From JACCZX01 sp040003315 (GTDB taxonomy: Bacteria; Pseudomonadota; Gammaproteobacteria; Burkholderiales; Burkholderiaceae_F), in NCBI GenBank assembly GCA_040003315.1, contig JBDUCU010000025.1, positions 1 to 27,817 of the forward strand: a stretch of 27,817 nucleotides of DNA, written 5' to 3'. Numbering within the stretch: the stretch's first letter is position 1; every line of letters begins with the position of its first letter. The notes under the pieces were generated by a model. That model ran no database searches and was not told where the DNA came from. It saw only the letters and a program-made list of their open reading frames with translations. This document shows positions 1 through 7,801 of the stretch, one piece after another. Position numbers and translations under genes: made by a program.

Positions 1-386
1 AGACCGGTGTGATGGACGGGCAGGAAAATCCGTTTACGCAGATCTATTCGGCGAAACTCAATGAAGTGCAGAAATTCCTGTCGCTTTCCGGCCACGTTTA
101 CACGCCGGCGTACGTGATGGTCGGCACCCGCCACTGGAACACGCTGCCCGCGGACGTGCGCAAGATTCTGGAAGACACCGCGCGCGAGACGCAGGCCTAT
201 GTGTACGAAACCGCTGCGAAGGACGATGCCGACCTGCTCGGCAAGCTCAAAGCCGGTGGCATCCAGGTGAACGAGGTCGACAAGGAAGCGTTCATTGCTG
301 CCAGCCGCCCGATCTACGAGGAATTCGGCAAGGAAGTCCCCGGCGCCAAGGAGCTGATCGACCGCGCGGTCGCGCTCGGCAAGTAG
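1..386 (+). CDS. dctP: TRAP transporter substrate-binding protein (DctP family), C-terminal part
   Basis: This is the 3' end of a gene that begins before the window; the frame is open from base 3. The fragment (about 127 residues) starts in the DctP signature DGQENPF (residues 5-11 of the fragment), the conserved loop of TRAP periplasmic solute receptors. It continues with the family's C-terminal helices, including the YTPAYVMVG segment and an amphipathic tail. DctP proteins bind a carboxylate or related acid in the periplasm and hand it to the DctQM membrane complex. The DctQ and DctM genes follow directly on the same strand, which supports the call. The ligand cannot be read from this piece because the ligand-binding arginine region lies upstream of the window. 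Confidence 0.88.
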   Translation, partial: TGVMDGQENPFTQIYSAKLNEVQKFLSLSGHVYTPAYVMVGTRHWNTLPADVRKILEDTARETQAYVYETAAKDDADLLGKLKAGGIQVNEVDKEAFIAASRPIYEEFGKEVPGAKELIDRAVALGK

Positions 387-390
387 CCGA

Positions 391-951
391 GTGAATTCGC
401 ACGACTCGCGCGCGGCCCGCGAAGGCCCGCTTGCCGGTGCCTTGCGGCGCTTTCGAGAGCGCTACGGGTGGGTGCTCGAGTGCGTGGTCGGTGCGTTGAT
501 GGTGATACTCGCCGTCGAGGTGACACTGGGCGTCGTGTTTCGCTCGATCGGCGCGTCGCTGAGCTGGTACGACGAAGTCGCATCGGTGCTGCTCGCGTGG
601 CTGACGTTCTACGGCTCGGCGCTGGCGTCGGTCAAGCGCGCGCACATCGGCTGCCCCGAGATCGTCGATCAGATGCGCTGGCCCTGGCGGCGCGGCTTCA
701 ATATCTTCGCGCAGCTGCTGGTGATCGTTTTCTTCGTGCTGCTGGGCTGGGTCGGCGCATCGATCCTGCCCATCCTGCACGGTGATGCGCTGGTCAGCCT
801 GCCATGGGTGCCGATGAGCGTGGTGCAGTCGGTGATTCCAATCTCAGCGGCGCTGATCGTGATCGCCGAGACGACCCATCTGATCGATCTGATCATTGCG
901 CGCGCGCCGCCGGCCCCGCCCGCGGTACCGCTCGCGGACGCGCTGCACTGA
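391..951 (+). CDS. dctQ: TRAP transporter small permease (DctQ family)
   Basis: The 186-residue protein has about four hydrophobic segments (roughly residues 30-55, 65-85, 105-130 and 145-172), the layout of DctQ small TRAP subunits. The family-typical stretch SWYDEVASVLLAWLTFYGSA is present around residues 56-75, followed by the polar RAHIGCPEIVD loop. DctQ is the scaffold subunit that pairs with DctM in the inner membrane. The only sensible start is GTG, 4 bp after the dctP stop, so translation is probably coupled. The Ala/Pro-rich C-terminal tail looks unstructured. Family assignment is confident; the substrate is unknown. Confidence 0.88.
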   Translation: MNSHDSRAAREGPLAGALRRFRERYGWVLECVVGALMVILAVEVTLGVVFRSIGASLSWYDEVASVLLAWLTFYGSALASVKRAHIGCPEIVDQMRWPWRRGFNIFAQLLVIVFFVLLGWVGASILPILHGDALVSLPWVPMSVVQSVIPISAALIVIAETTHLIDLIIARAPPAPPAVPLADALH

Positions 952-989
952 TGCCCGGTTCTGATGCGTTGCGCTGAGGCAACCACGCG

Positions 990-2276
990 ATGATCACGAT
1001 GCTGCTGCTGTTTGCCGCGGTGCTGGCGCTGGTGCTGATCAACGTGCCGATCGCGGTGTCGCTCGGAATCGTCGCGCTCGCCGCGATGATCGCGAGTCAC
1101 GGCGCCGGCATCCTGCCCAATCTCGCTTTGGTCACCTATAGCGGCGCCACCAATTTTCCGCTGCTGGCGATTCCGCTGTTCATTTTGGCCGGCGCGATCA
1201 TGAATGCGTCGGGCATCTCGCGCCGGTTGATCGCGTTCGCAGCGGCGCTGTTCGGCTGGATACGCGGCGGGCTGGCGCACGTATCGATCGGCGCATCATT
1301 GTTTTTTGCCGAGATTTCCGGTTCGGCAGTGGCCGACGTTGCCGCGCTGGGGTCGATCCTGATTCCCGGCATGAAAGCCAAGGGTTACCCGGCGCCGTTT
1401 GCTGCGGCAGTGATGTCTTCGTCAGCGACGCTCGCCGTCATCATTCCGCCGTCGATCCCGATGATCCTGTACGCGGTAATGGCAGAGACATCGGTCGTCC
1501 AAATGTTTGTCGCCGGTATCGTGCCCGGCATCATCGGCGCTATCGGCCTGATGGGGATGGCATCCTGGTTCGCACGTCGCTACAACCTGCCGCGCGAGGA
1601 GGCATTTTCGTGGAAGCGCGTAGCCACGGCCGGGCGCGATGCGTTCTGGGCGTTCTCGTTGCCGATCATCATCCTCGGCGGCATCTTCGGCGGCGTGGTC
1701 ACCGCCACCGAGGGCGCGGCGCTGGCGGTAATCGCTGCACTCGTGGTCGGGCTGCTGATCTACCGCGAGCTCAATCTCAAGGAGTTACGCAAGGCGGTGC
1801 TCGAAGGCGGCGTGCAAACGGCGGTGGTGATGTTGCTGGTCGCGACCAGCGCACTGCTCGGCACCTACCTGACCGAAGTGCAGGCCCCGCAGGCACTGGC
1901 GAAGGGAGTAGCCGACTTCACGTCGAACAAATGGGCGGTGCTGGCGCTGCTCAACGTGCTGTTTCTGGTACTCGGCATGTTTCTGCATTCTGCCGCCGCA
2001 ATCATTCTGGTAGTGCCGATCGTGATGCCATTGGTGCGCGCCGCCGGCATCGATCCAGTGCACTTCGGGCTGATCGTCACGATCAACCTCGGCATCGGCC
2101 AGCAAACGCCGCCGGTGGCAAGTGTGTTGATGGTTGCGTGCTCGATCGCCAAGGAGTCGGTGTGGGCGGTCACGCGCGTCAACGTGTACTTTATCGCGGT
2201 GCTAGTGGCGGTGTTGCTGCTGGTGACGTATGTTCCTTTCACCGGCCTTGCGCTGGTCGAATATTTTTATCGTTAG
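990..2276 (+). CDS. dctM: TRAP transporter large permease (DctM family)
   Basis: This 428-residue protein is hydrophobic throughout, with about 12 membrane segments, and is of usual DctM length. Family landmarks include NFPLLAIPLFILAGAIMNASG (about residues 55-75), the SGSAVADVAALGSILIPGM loop (about 110-128), the PPSIPMI motif near residue 155 and the GQQTPPVASVL motif near residue 370. DctM is the sodium-driven transport subunit that moves the DctP-delivered solute across the inner membrane. The gene starts 38 bp after dctQ at ATG 990; a weak GAGG lies 10 bp upstream, and ATG 999 is an alternative start. With dctP and dctQ it completes a three-gene TRAP operon. Confidence 0.93.
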   Translation: MITMLLLFAAVLALVLINVPIAVSLGIVALAAMIASHGAGILPNLALVTYSGATNFPLLAIPLFILAGAIMNASGISRRLIAFAAALFGWIRGGLAHVSIGASLFFAEISGSAVADVAALGSILIPGMKAKGYPAPFAAAVMSSSATLAVIIPPSIPMILYAVMAETSVVQMFVAGIVPGIIGAIGLMGMASWFARRYNLPREEAFSWKRVATAGRDAFWAFSLPIIILGGIFGGVVTATEGAALAVIAALVVGLLIYRELNLKELRKAVLEGGVQTAVVMLLVATSALLGTYLTEVQAPQALAKGVADFTSNKWAVLALLNVLFLVLGMFLHSAAAIILVVPIVMPLVRAAGIDPVHFGLIVTINLGIGQQTPPVASVLMVACSIAKESVWAVTRVNVYFIAVLVAVLLLVTYVPFTGLALVEYFYR

Positions 2277-2441
2277 TCCAGTGAAACCGTCAAATCGCGC
2301 CCGAGCGGCCGAGCAGCGGCGTGTCGGGCTAGGCGCAATGCGCAGACATAGCGGGATCTATGGCGAGCATTTGCAACGACGCTCGGCGCGCCGAGGCGCG
2401 GACGAGCGGGCGTGTATTTTGGCGGTTTTACTGGACTAGGG

Positions 2442-3218
2442 ATGGATTCGATCGACATTGAACGCAACGGGGCAATCGCGACCGTGGTGCTGAACCGGCC
2501 GCACAAGCTCAACGCGCTGACGCGCCACATGTGGGCTGCGCTCGGCGATGCGATCGAGCAATTGTCGGCGGATGACTCGTTGCGTTGCGTGATCATTCGT
2601 GGTGCCGGCGAGAAAGCGTTCTCGCCCGGCAACGACATCGCGGAGTTTGCGCATGAGCGCTCGAACAAGGCGCAGGCGATCGAGTACGGCAAGGTGATGC
2701 ATCGCACCGCCGACGCACTTGCGAACTGCCGCCTTCCGCTGATCGCGCAGATCCACGGCATCTGCGTCGGCGGCGGACTCGAGATTGCGGCTTTGTGCGA
2801 TCTGCGCATTTGCGGTGAATCGAGCCGCTTCGGTGCGCCGATCAAGAATCTGGGTCTGGTGATGGCCTACGCTGAGATGGCGCCGCTGTTGCGACTGGTC
2901 GGCCCGACGATTGCGCTCGAAATTCTGCTCGAGGGAAGAATCTTCGACGCCGCAGAAGCGAAGGAAAAGGGGTTGGTCACGCGCGTCGTTCCCGATTTGC
3001 AGGTAGGCGCAGAAGCTCGCGCGGCGGCACAGCGCATTGCCGACGGCGCGCCGCTGGTCGCGCGATGGCACAAGAAGTTTGCGCGCAAGCTGGCCGAGGG
3101 CACGCCCATTTCTGCCGCTGAGTACGACGAGTGCTTCGACTGCTTTGACACCGAAGATTTTCGCATCGGCTACGCGGCGTTTCTCGCGAAGCAAAAGCCC
3201 GGGTTTCTCGGCCGATGA
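2442..3218 (+). CDS. Enoyl-CoA hydratase/isomerase (crotonase) family protein
   Basis: The 258-residue protein has a full crotonase fold. It shows the N-terminal VVLNRPHKLNALT segment (residues 15-27), the first oxyanion-hole loop AFSPGNDIAEF (59-69), the second at GICVGGGLEIAALCD (106-120) and the C-terminal helical trimerisation region. Glu114 matches one of the two catalytic glutamates of classical enoyl-CoA hydratases. The second is missing: the equivalent place is Ile134 in FGAPIKNLG. The reaction may therefore not be simple hydration; isomerisation, hydrolysis or decarboxylation of an acyl-CoA are possible. ATG 2442 was chosen because it gives the usual N-terminus; an in-frame GTG at 2412 would add 10 atypical residues. 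The stop overlaps the next gene by ATGA. Confidence 0.88.
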   Translation: MDSIDIERNGAIATVVLNRPHKLNALTRHMWAALGDAIEQLSADDSLRCVIIRGAGEKAFSPGNDIAEFAHERSNKAQAIEYGKVMHRTADALANCRLPLIAQIHGICVGGGLEIAALCDLRICGESSRFGAPIKNLGLVMAYAEMAPLLRLVGPTIALEILLEGRIFDAAEAKEKGLVTRVVPDLQVGAEARAAAQRIADGAPLVARWHKKFARKLAEGTPISAAEYDECFDCFDTEDFRIGYAAFLAKQKPGFLGR

Positions 3219-4414
3219 CGGGTCCGCTTGCTGGCATGCGTGTGCTGGAGCTCGCGCAGATCATGGCGGGCCCAACCGCAGGAATGATGCTGGCCGACTT
3301 GGGCGCCGGCGTCATCAAGGTCGAGAAGCTGCCGGGCGGCGATGATGCACGTGGATACAGCGAGCCGCGCGTCAACGGCGTTTCGGCGCCGTTCCTGATC
3401 TTGAATCGCAACAAGCGCGGCATCGCGTTGAACCTAAAACACGCGCACGGGCGCGAGATCCTGCTGAAACTGGTGCGCGAGGCCGACGTGCTAACCGAAA
3501 ATTATCGAAAAGGCACGCTGGAAAAACTCGGCCTAGGTTACGACGTCCTCTCTGCCGAGAACCCCGGTCTCATTTATTGCGCGGTGTCGGGCTACGGACG
3601 CGAAGGGCCATTTGCCGACAAAGGCGGATTCGATTTGATCGCACAGGGATTCGCTGGCCTGATGTCGATCACCGGCGAGCCCGGAGGCGCGCCCGCCAAG
3701 ACCGGCAACTCGGTCGCGGACATCAATGCCGGCATTCTCGCGGTCGTCGGTGTCCTGGCCGCGTATGCGCACAAACTCAGGACCGGCGAAGGCCAGGTCG
3801 TCGACACGTCGCTGATGGAGGCAGCGCTGCAGCAGACGTACTGGCACGCCGCGATCTACTTTGCCACCGGCGAATCACCCGGCGCGACCGGATCGGCGCA
3901 TATCCTGACTGCGCCGTACCAGGCGTTCCGAGCCAGCGATGGCTGGATCAATATCGGTGGCGCCAATCAAGCCAACTGGGAACGCATCGCCGACGTACTC
4001 GGTCATCCCGAGTGGCGTCACGATCCGCGCTTCGCGACCAACGCCGCACGCATGAGCCACCTCGACGCATTGACCACTGCAATGAATGCGGTGATCACAA
4101 CACGCAGCCGGCAAGAATGGATAACGGCCTTCGACGCGGCCGGTGTTCCAGTCGGCCCGGTCCATACAATCGGCGAAGCGCTCGAGCATCCGCAGACGCT
4201 TGCACGCGGCATGGTGGTCGAGGTCGAGCATCCAAGTATCGGCGCGATGAAGGCTTTGGGGTGCCCGCTGCATTTCTCGCGCACGCCGACCGAAGTGAAG
4301 CGGCCGGCGCCGCTGCTCGGTGAGCACACGCGCGAAGTGCTGCGCGAAATCGGATATTCGGACACGCAGATCGAAGGCTTCGTCGACGAAGGAGTGGTCG
4401 AAACGCGCGACTAA
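3215..4414 (+). CDS. CaiB/BaiF (family III) CoA-transferase
   Basis: This 399-residue protein matches family III CoA-transferases in length and motifs. They include LAGMRVLELAQIMAGPTAGM near the N-terminus, LADLGAGVIKVEK (26-38), a RNKRGIALNL segment, and GNSVADINAG (164-173), where Asp169 corresponds to the catalytic aspartate that forms the acyl anhydride and glutamyl/aspartyl-CoA intermediates. The enzyme moves CoA from one acyl-CoA to a free carboxylic acid. Its start overlaps the stop of the crotonase gene (ATGA), so the two are translationally coupled. Downstream of a TRAP transporter, a reasonable inference is activation of the imported acid to a CoA ester that the crotonase then processes. 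The substrate is not predictable. Confidence 0.92.
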   Translation: MTGPLAGMRVLELAQIMAGPTAGMMLADLGAGVIKVEKLPGGDDARGYSEPRVNGVSAPFLILNRNKRGIALNLKHAHGREILLKLVREADVLTENYRKGTLEKLGLGYDVLSAENPGLIYCAVSGYGREGPFADKGGFDLIAQGFAGLMSITGEPGGAPAKTGNSVADINAGILAVVGVLAAYAHKLRTGEGQVVDTSLMEAALQQTYWHAAIYFATGESPGATGSAHILTAPYQAFRASDGWINIGGANQANWERIADVLGHPEWRHDPRFATNAARMSHLDALTTAMNAVITTRSRQEWITAFDAAGVPVGPVHTIGEALEHPQTLARGMVVEVEHPSIGAMKALGCPLHFSRTPTEVKRPAPLLGEHTREVLREIGYSDTQIEGFVDEGVVETRD

Positions 4415-5298
4415 CGCGGTGCTTCCTTGACGAACTCGGCGACGTCGCCCAGGACCGGCGCCAGAAACCGTAGCGGGCCGGCAAACGCGCCGATCAACGT
4501 GACGTGATTGGTGCGCGGATAGATCTGCAGCGTCACCGGAACGCCCATCGCCTGCAGCCTGCCCGCCAACTGCTTGGTATTGCGCTTGGGGTTGATCAGA
4601 TCATCGACCGGAGCCGCGGCGAGAAACGTGCGCGGTGCGTTGGGTGAGATGTAACGGATCGGCTGTGAGTCAGACGGGCTGTCGGGGAAAAAAAATACGG
4701 GCTTCACGTCAGGGTTCTCGATCGGCAGGAAATCGTACGCGCCGGCCAACCCGATCCATCCAGCCAATTGCGTGGTCTTCAATCCTTCGGCACCAAGCCA
4801 GCGTGCATCGAGGGCGAGCATCGCCGCGTTGTAGCCGCCGGCGCTGTGGCCCATCACAAACACACGCTTCGGATCGGCGCCAAGATGCGCAGCCTCGCGC
4901 ATTGCCCATGCCATTGCGGCAGCGTTGTCCTTCAAAAACTCCGGATACCGCACTTCGGGGTACAAGCGATAGTCGGGGATGACGGTGATGATGCCGCGTG
5001 CTGCAAGCGCTTCTCCGACGAAACGATATTCGCCGCGCTCGCCACGATTCCACGAGCCACCGTAGAAAAACACGACCAGTGGCCAGCCGTTGTGCGGTCG
5101 AACTCGCTCAGCCGTGGCGCGCGGTGAGTAGACATCAAGGTGGCGGCGCTCGCCCGGACCGTAGGCCGCAGTCGATACCTCGTGCGAGTCCGACGGAACC
5201 AGCGCATTTAACGCGCGTATCGGAGAACACGCGACGATCGCGACCGCCGCGACCACGACGACCAAAACAATTGCGAGTAAGCGCACGTGAGAGATCAA
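4411..5298 (-). CDS. Alpha/beta hydrolase (esterase/HSL-like), predicted lipoprotein
   Basis: The 295-residue protein begins with a hydrophobic segment ending in AIVAC (Cys24), which looks like a lipobox, so membrane anchoring with a periplasmic catalytic domain is likely. The fold signs are FFYGGSW (77-83) as the oxyanion-hole loop, GHSAGG (150-155) with nucleophile Ser152, an acid candidate at Asp232/Asp233, and His265 in TNHVT. This pattern belongs to the carboxylesterase/hormone-sensitive-lipase-like group. The TTG start overlaps the anti-sigma stop (TTGA); GTG at 5286 is an alternative start that keeps the signal sequence. Its 3' end overlaps the convergent CoA-transferase gene by 4 bp. 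Co-transcription with an ECF sigma/anti-sigma pair suggests a cell-envelope or oxidative stress role. Confidence 0.87.
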   Translation of the reverse strand: MISHVRLLAIVLVVVVAAVAIVACSPIRALNALVPSDSHEVSTAAYGPGERRHLDVYSPRATAERVRPHNGWPLVVFFYGGSWNRGERGEYRFVGEALAARGIITVIPDYRLYPEVRYPEFLKDNAAAMAWAMREAAHLGADPKRVFVMGHSAGGYNAAMLALDARWLGAEGLKTTQLAGWIGLAGAYDFLPIENPDVKPVFFFPDSPSDSQPIRYISPNAPRTFLAAAPVDDLINPKRNTKQLAGRLQAMGVPVTLQIYPRTNHVTLIGAFAGPLRFLAPVLGDVAEFVKEAPR

Positions 5299-5978
5299 GT
5301 GGTGATCGCCCCGGAAAGGATCACCGGGCCGGTCGGTGCGCCAGTCGGCGATCCGCCTGCTGGCTCCACACTAATTGCGAGTTGCGCGCCCTTCCGCAGC
5401 TGGCGTCGGTGACCCTCGGGCACTTCGAGTGTTGCATCGACACGGCCCAGCACAGCCAATGAGAGCGGCGCACCACCCTCGGGAATCACCCAGAGCTCAT
5501 AACTCTGCGATGGTCCCGCAATGATCGGTCGCGCAGCGCGCAATTGCAGCGTACGGCGGTCACTCGACAGCGCCGCGACGACCGTCGCCGCATCACCTTT
5601 TGCGGCTAGCTGCGCCACAGGCGTCAGTGTGATGTCGGGCGTGCCTCGCAGTGTGAGCACGGCGATGCCGAACATGAGCGCCGCGGTCGCGCCCAGCGCC
5701 CAGCCACGCAAGAACGACACGCGCGAGTACCACGGGCCTCGGTATTGTGAAAGGTTGAGCTCACGCTCCAGCCGCTGCCAGCCAGTGACCGGCGGCGTTA
5801 GCGCAACGCGGTCGCTATAGCGAGGCGCGAAATCGTGCTGCAGCATGCGCAGTCGCAATGCCACGCCGGCTTCTTCTCGTGCTGCGCGTTCGAAGCGGCG
5901 CCGCGCGCGACCGCGCAACGTGCCGAGCAAGTACTCGCCGATCAGTCCATCGAGATGACGATGGCGCGCAAGCTTCAT
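5295..5978 (-). CDS. Anti-sigma factor (RskA/anti-sigma-K family)
   Basis: The predicted protein has 227 residues. The N-terminal part (about 8-55) carries the helical HLDGLIGEYLLGTL motif of anti-sigma domains. A single membrane span follows at about 89-109, then a periplasmic RskA-like domain (about 125-225) with the typical SYELWVIPEGG and AISVEPAGGSP segments. The protein should hold the neighbouring ECF sigma factor inactive at the inner membrane until released. ATG 5978 was chosen over a longer upstream start because it overlaps the sigma stop (ATGA) and gives the normal anti-sigma N-terminus. The stop overlaps the hydrolase start by 4 bp. No zinc-binding HxxxCxxC motif is visible, which agrees with the RskA rather than the ZAS class. 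Confidence 0.88.
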   Translation of the reverse strand: MKLARHRHLDGLIGEYLLGTLRGRARRRFERAAREEAGVALRLRMLQHDFAPRYSDRVALTPPVTGWQRLERELNLSQYRGPWYSRVSFLRGWALGATAALMFGIAVLTLRGTPDITLTPVAQLAAKGDAATVVAALSSDRRTLQLRAARPIIAGPSQSYELWVIPEGGAPLSLAVLGRVDATLEVPEGHRRQLRKGAQLAISVEPAGGSPTGAPTGPVILSGAITT

Positions 5979-6577
5979 CGCACGGCTCCTGCACTGCCCG
6001 TACATTCATCGATGCAGACTCGCAAATTGGCCATGCCGCGGCGGATCCACGTCTTGACTGTGCCGAGCGGTTTGCTTAGATGCGAAGCGAGGTCACCGTG
6101 ACTCAGGCCGTGTTCGTATGCCAGCACCAACGCCTGACGTTCCGGCGCCGCCAGCTCGCCCAGGCACCGGCGCAGGAATTCGCGCAACCGACTTGCGTCG
6201 AGCGTGTCTTCGGCTTGCGTAGCGTGGCCCCAGTCGAACATTTGATCCAGCGATGCTTCCGGTTCGTCATCCAGCGCCGCGTGGTACGAGACCACGCGCG
6301 CAACGTCATGTGTTTCCATCACATCGATCGCACGATTGCGCACGATGGCGGTCATCCAACCCACCGGCGCGCCGAATGGATCGAAGCTCTCGGCAGCGCG
6401 CCAGATGCGTGTGAAGCTGTCGTGCAACACCTCCTCGGCCAGCTCTTTGCGGCGCGTGATGCGCTGCGCAACGCCTAGCAGCAGCGGCGAGCAGCGGCGA
6501 TACAAGCGCGCAAACGCGTCGACGTCCCGCGCCGCAGTTGCTACCAGCAAGCGCCTGATCTCTTGTTCATCCAGCAC
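5975..6577 (-). CDS. ECF-type RNA polymerase sigma factor (SigK-like)
   Basis: This 200-residue sigma-70 family protein has region 2 (about residues 22-90) with AEEVLHDSFTRIWRAA and the VGWMTAIVRNRAIDV core. Region 4 (about 133-188) has ERQALVLAYEHGLSHGDLA and the helix-turn-helix PLGTVKTWIRRGM. It lacks regions 1 and 3, as expected for ECF factors, and directs RNA polymerase to stress-type promoters. The anti-sigma gene starts within its stop codon, which fixes the pairing. The start is GTG 6577, preceded by AGAGG about 9 bp upstream. ECF genes are usually autoregulated, but no clear ECF -35/-10 pair was identified in the 140 bp upstream. Confidence 0.93.
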   Translation of the reverse strand: MLDEQEIRRLLVATAARDVDAFARLYRRCSPLLLGVAQRITRRKELAEEVLHDSFTRIWRAAESFDPFGAPVGWMTAIVRNRAIDVMETHDVARVVSYHAALDDEPEASLDQMFDWGHATQAEDTLDASRLREFLRRCLGELAAPERQALVLAYEHGLSHGDLASHLSKPLGTVKTWIRRGMANLRVCIDECTGSAGAVR

Positions 6578-6718
6578 GTGCGCACCCTCTGTTGAAGTTA
6601 CGGTTCATTGACCTGCCTGGATGGTGCCATTGTGGCGGAACGTCTGCCGCTCGTCGCCGAAGCCCCAGCCGGATCGCTCGAATTCGCATGACAACCGAAC
6701 ACTATTCGTCGGCAACGG

Positions 6719-7801
6719 CTATTTGGGGCGCGGCGATTCAAGCAGTTTGTCGGGCTGGCTCAAAGTCCCTTTGCGCAATTCACGCACGGCGTTGGCTACT
6801 GCTCGCGCCACGTTTCGCACTTCTTCCTGAACGTCTTTGTCCCGATCGAGCTCGTCGTGACTCGTGGCATACGGTTTGTAGTAACCGATGTAACGATCAA
6901 GCCGCGACTGCTTACCCGCATCGGTCAGGCCCATCCAATCGAGCCAATCGGTCAACGCGCGCCGCGCACCTTCGATGCCGGCCACGTCGCCGTGCACCAC
7001 CAACCCGTACGCACGACCCGCCAGGTGCTTCGGATACGGCCAGCCGGCAAGCTCGATCTGCTTGGCCTTCTTCGCATCTTTGCCGTCGGTGGAACTGGGA
7101 TCCGGGTTACCGCCGTCGGCACACACGAGCCGATCAATCATCAGCTTCAACGCGCTCGGCGCCTGATACCAGTAGACCGGGGTGACGATGACGATGCCGT
7201 GTGCCGCGGCCCAACGCGGATAAATGTCGTTCATCCAGTCGTTGACCTGGGCCAGCGAATGATTCGGATAGCAGCTGCACGGCCAGTGGCACAGCGGCAT
7301 CGCAGTCGATACGCAGCCCTTGCACGGATGGATATGCTTGCCATAGTCGGACGTGATCAGGCTCAGATCGAGGTCGTCACACGCGATACGCGCTTTTTTC
7401 AGCGTGTCGAGCACGATCCGCGACAGCCGATACGTCTTCGACATTTCGCCGGGGCAGGTGCCGTCGTTGCGCGCGGCGCCGGAGATCACCAGGACTCTGG
7501 ACTTCGACGCCGGATCCTTCTGCCGCTTTTCTGCAGCGCGGATGGCGTCGCGCGCCGCGCGCCATTCATCCGACAGATCGTATGAAGCATTTGCAAAACC
7601 GCGACCCGCGGGGTGCGTGAGCGGAGCCTTGCGATGGTTGATATAACCATCCCAAGCGATGACTTCGATTCGTTGCAACGCGCTCGCTTCAGCAACAAAG
7701 GCCGGATCGGTGAATTTCTCGAGAAACCGTGCCCTGAATGTGTCGCGGGTCAGCGGGCCCGGTGCCTGCCCTTTACGAACCCGGACCTTTGGCTTTGTCA
7801 T
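6719..7801 (-). CDS. Flavodoxin-fold NAD(P)H-dependent oxidoreductase with cysteine cluster
   Basis: The 360-residue protein has an N-terminal extension (about 1-100) and a flavodoxin-like domain (about 101-285). The strand and loop VLVISGAARNDGTCPG (103-118) sit where FMN phosphate binds, and IVIVTPVYWYQAPSALKLMIDR (203-224) is typical of the NADPH-dependent FMN reductase/WrbA-like group. Between them lies a cysteine-rich stretch: Cys160, 163, 171, 175 and 177. This could bind a metal or iron-sulfur cluster or perform thiol chemistry, but it does not exactly match the known iron-sulfur flavoprotein spacing. ATG 7801 was chosen because it follows the PASTA gene with a 29-bp overlap; longer starts would run deeper into that gene. 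Substrate unknown. Confidence 0.8.
   Translation of the reverse strand: MTKPKVRVRKGQAPGPLTRDTFRARFLEKFTDPAFVAEASALQRIEVIAWDGYINHRKAPLTHPAGRGFANASYDLSDEWRAARDAIRAAEKRQKDPASKSRVLVISGAARNDGTCPGEMSKTYRLSRIVLDTLKKARIACDDLDLSLITSDYGKHIHPCKGCVSTAMPLCHWPCSCYPNHSLAQVNDWMNDIYPRWAAAHGIVIVTPVYWYQAPSALKLMIDRLVCADGGNPDPSSTDGKDAKKAKQIELAGWPYPKHLAGRAYGLVVHGDVAGIEGARRALTDWLDWMGLTDAGKQSRLDRYIGYYKPYATSHDELDRDKDVQEEVRNVARAVANAVRELRKGTLSQPDKLLESPRPK

Noticed and set aside
2382..2395. 14-bp perfect palindrome CTCGGCGCGCCGAG upstream of the crotonase gene
   Set aside because: One or two such palindromes are expected by chance in a window of this size and GC content; no second copy or promoter nearby supports an operator.
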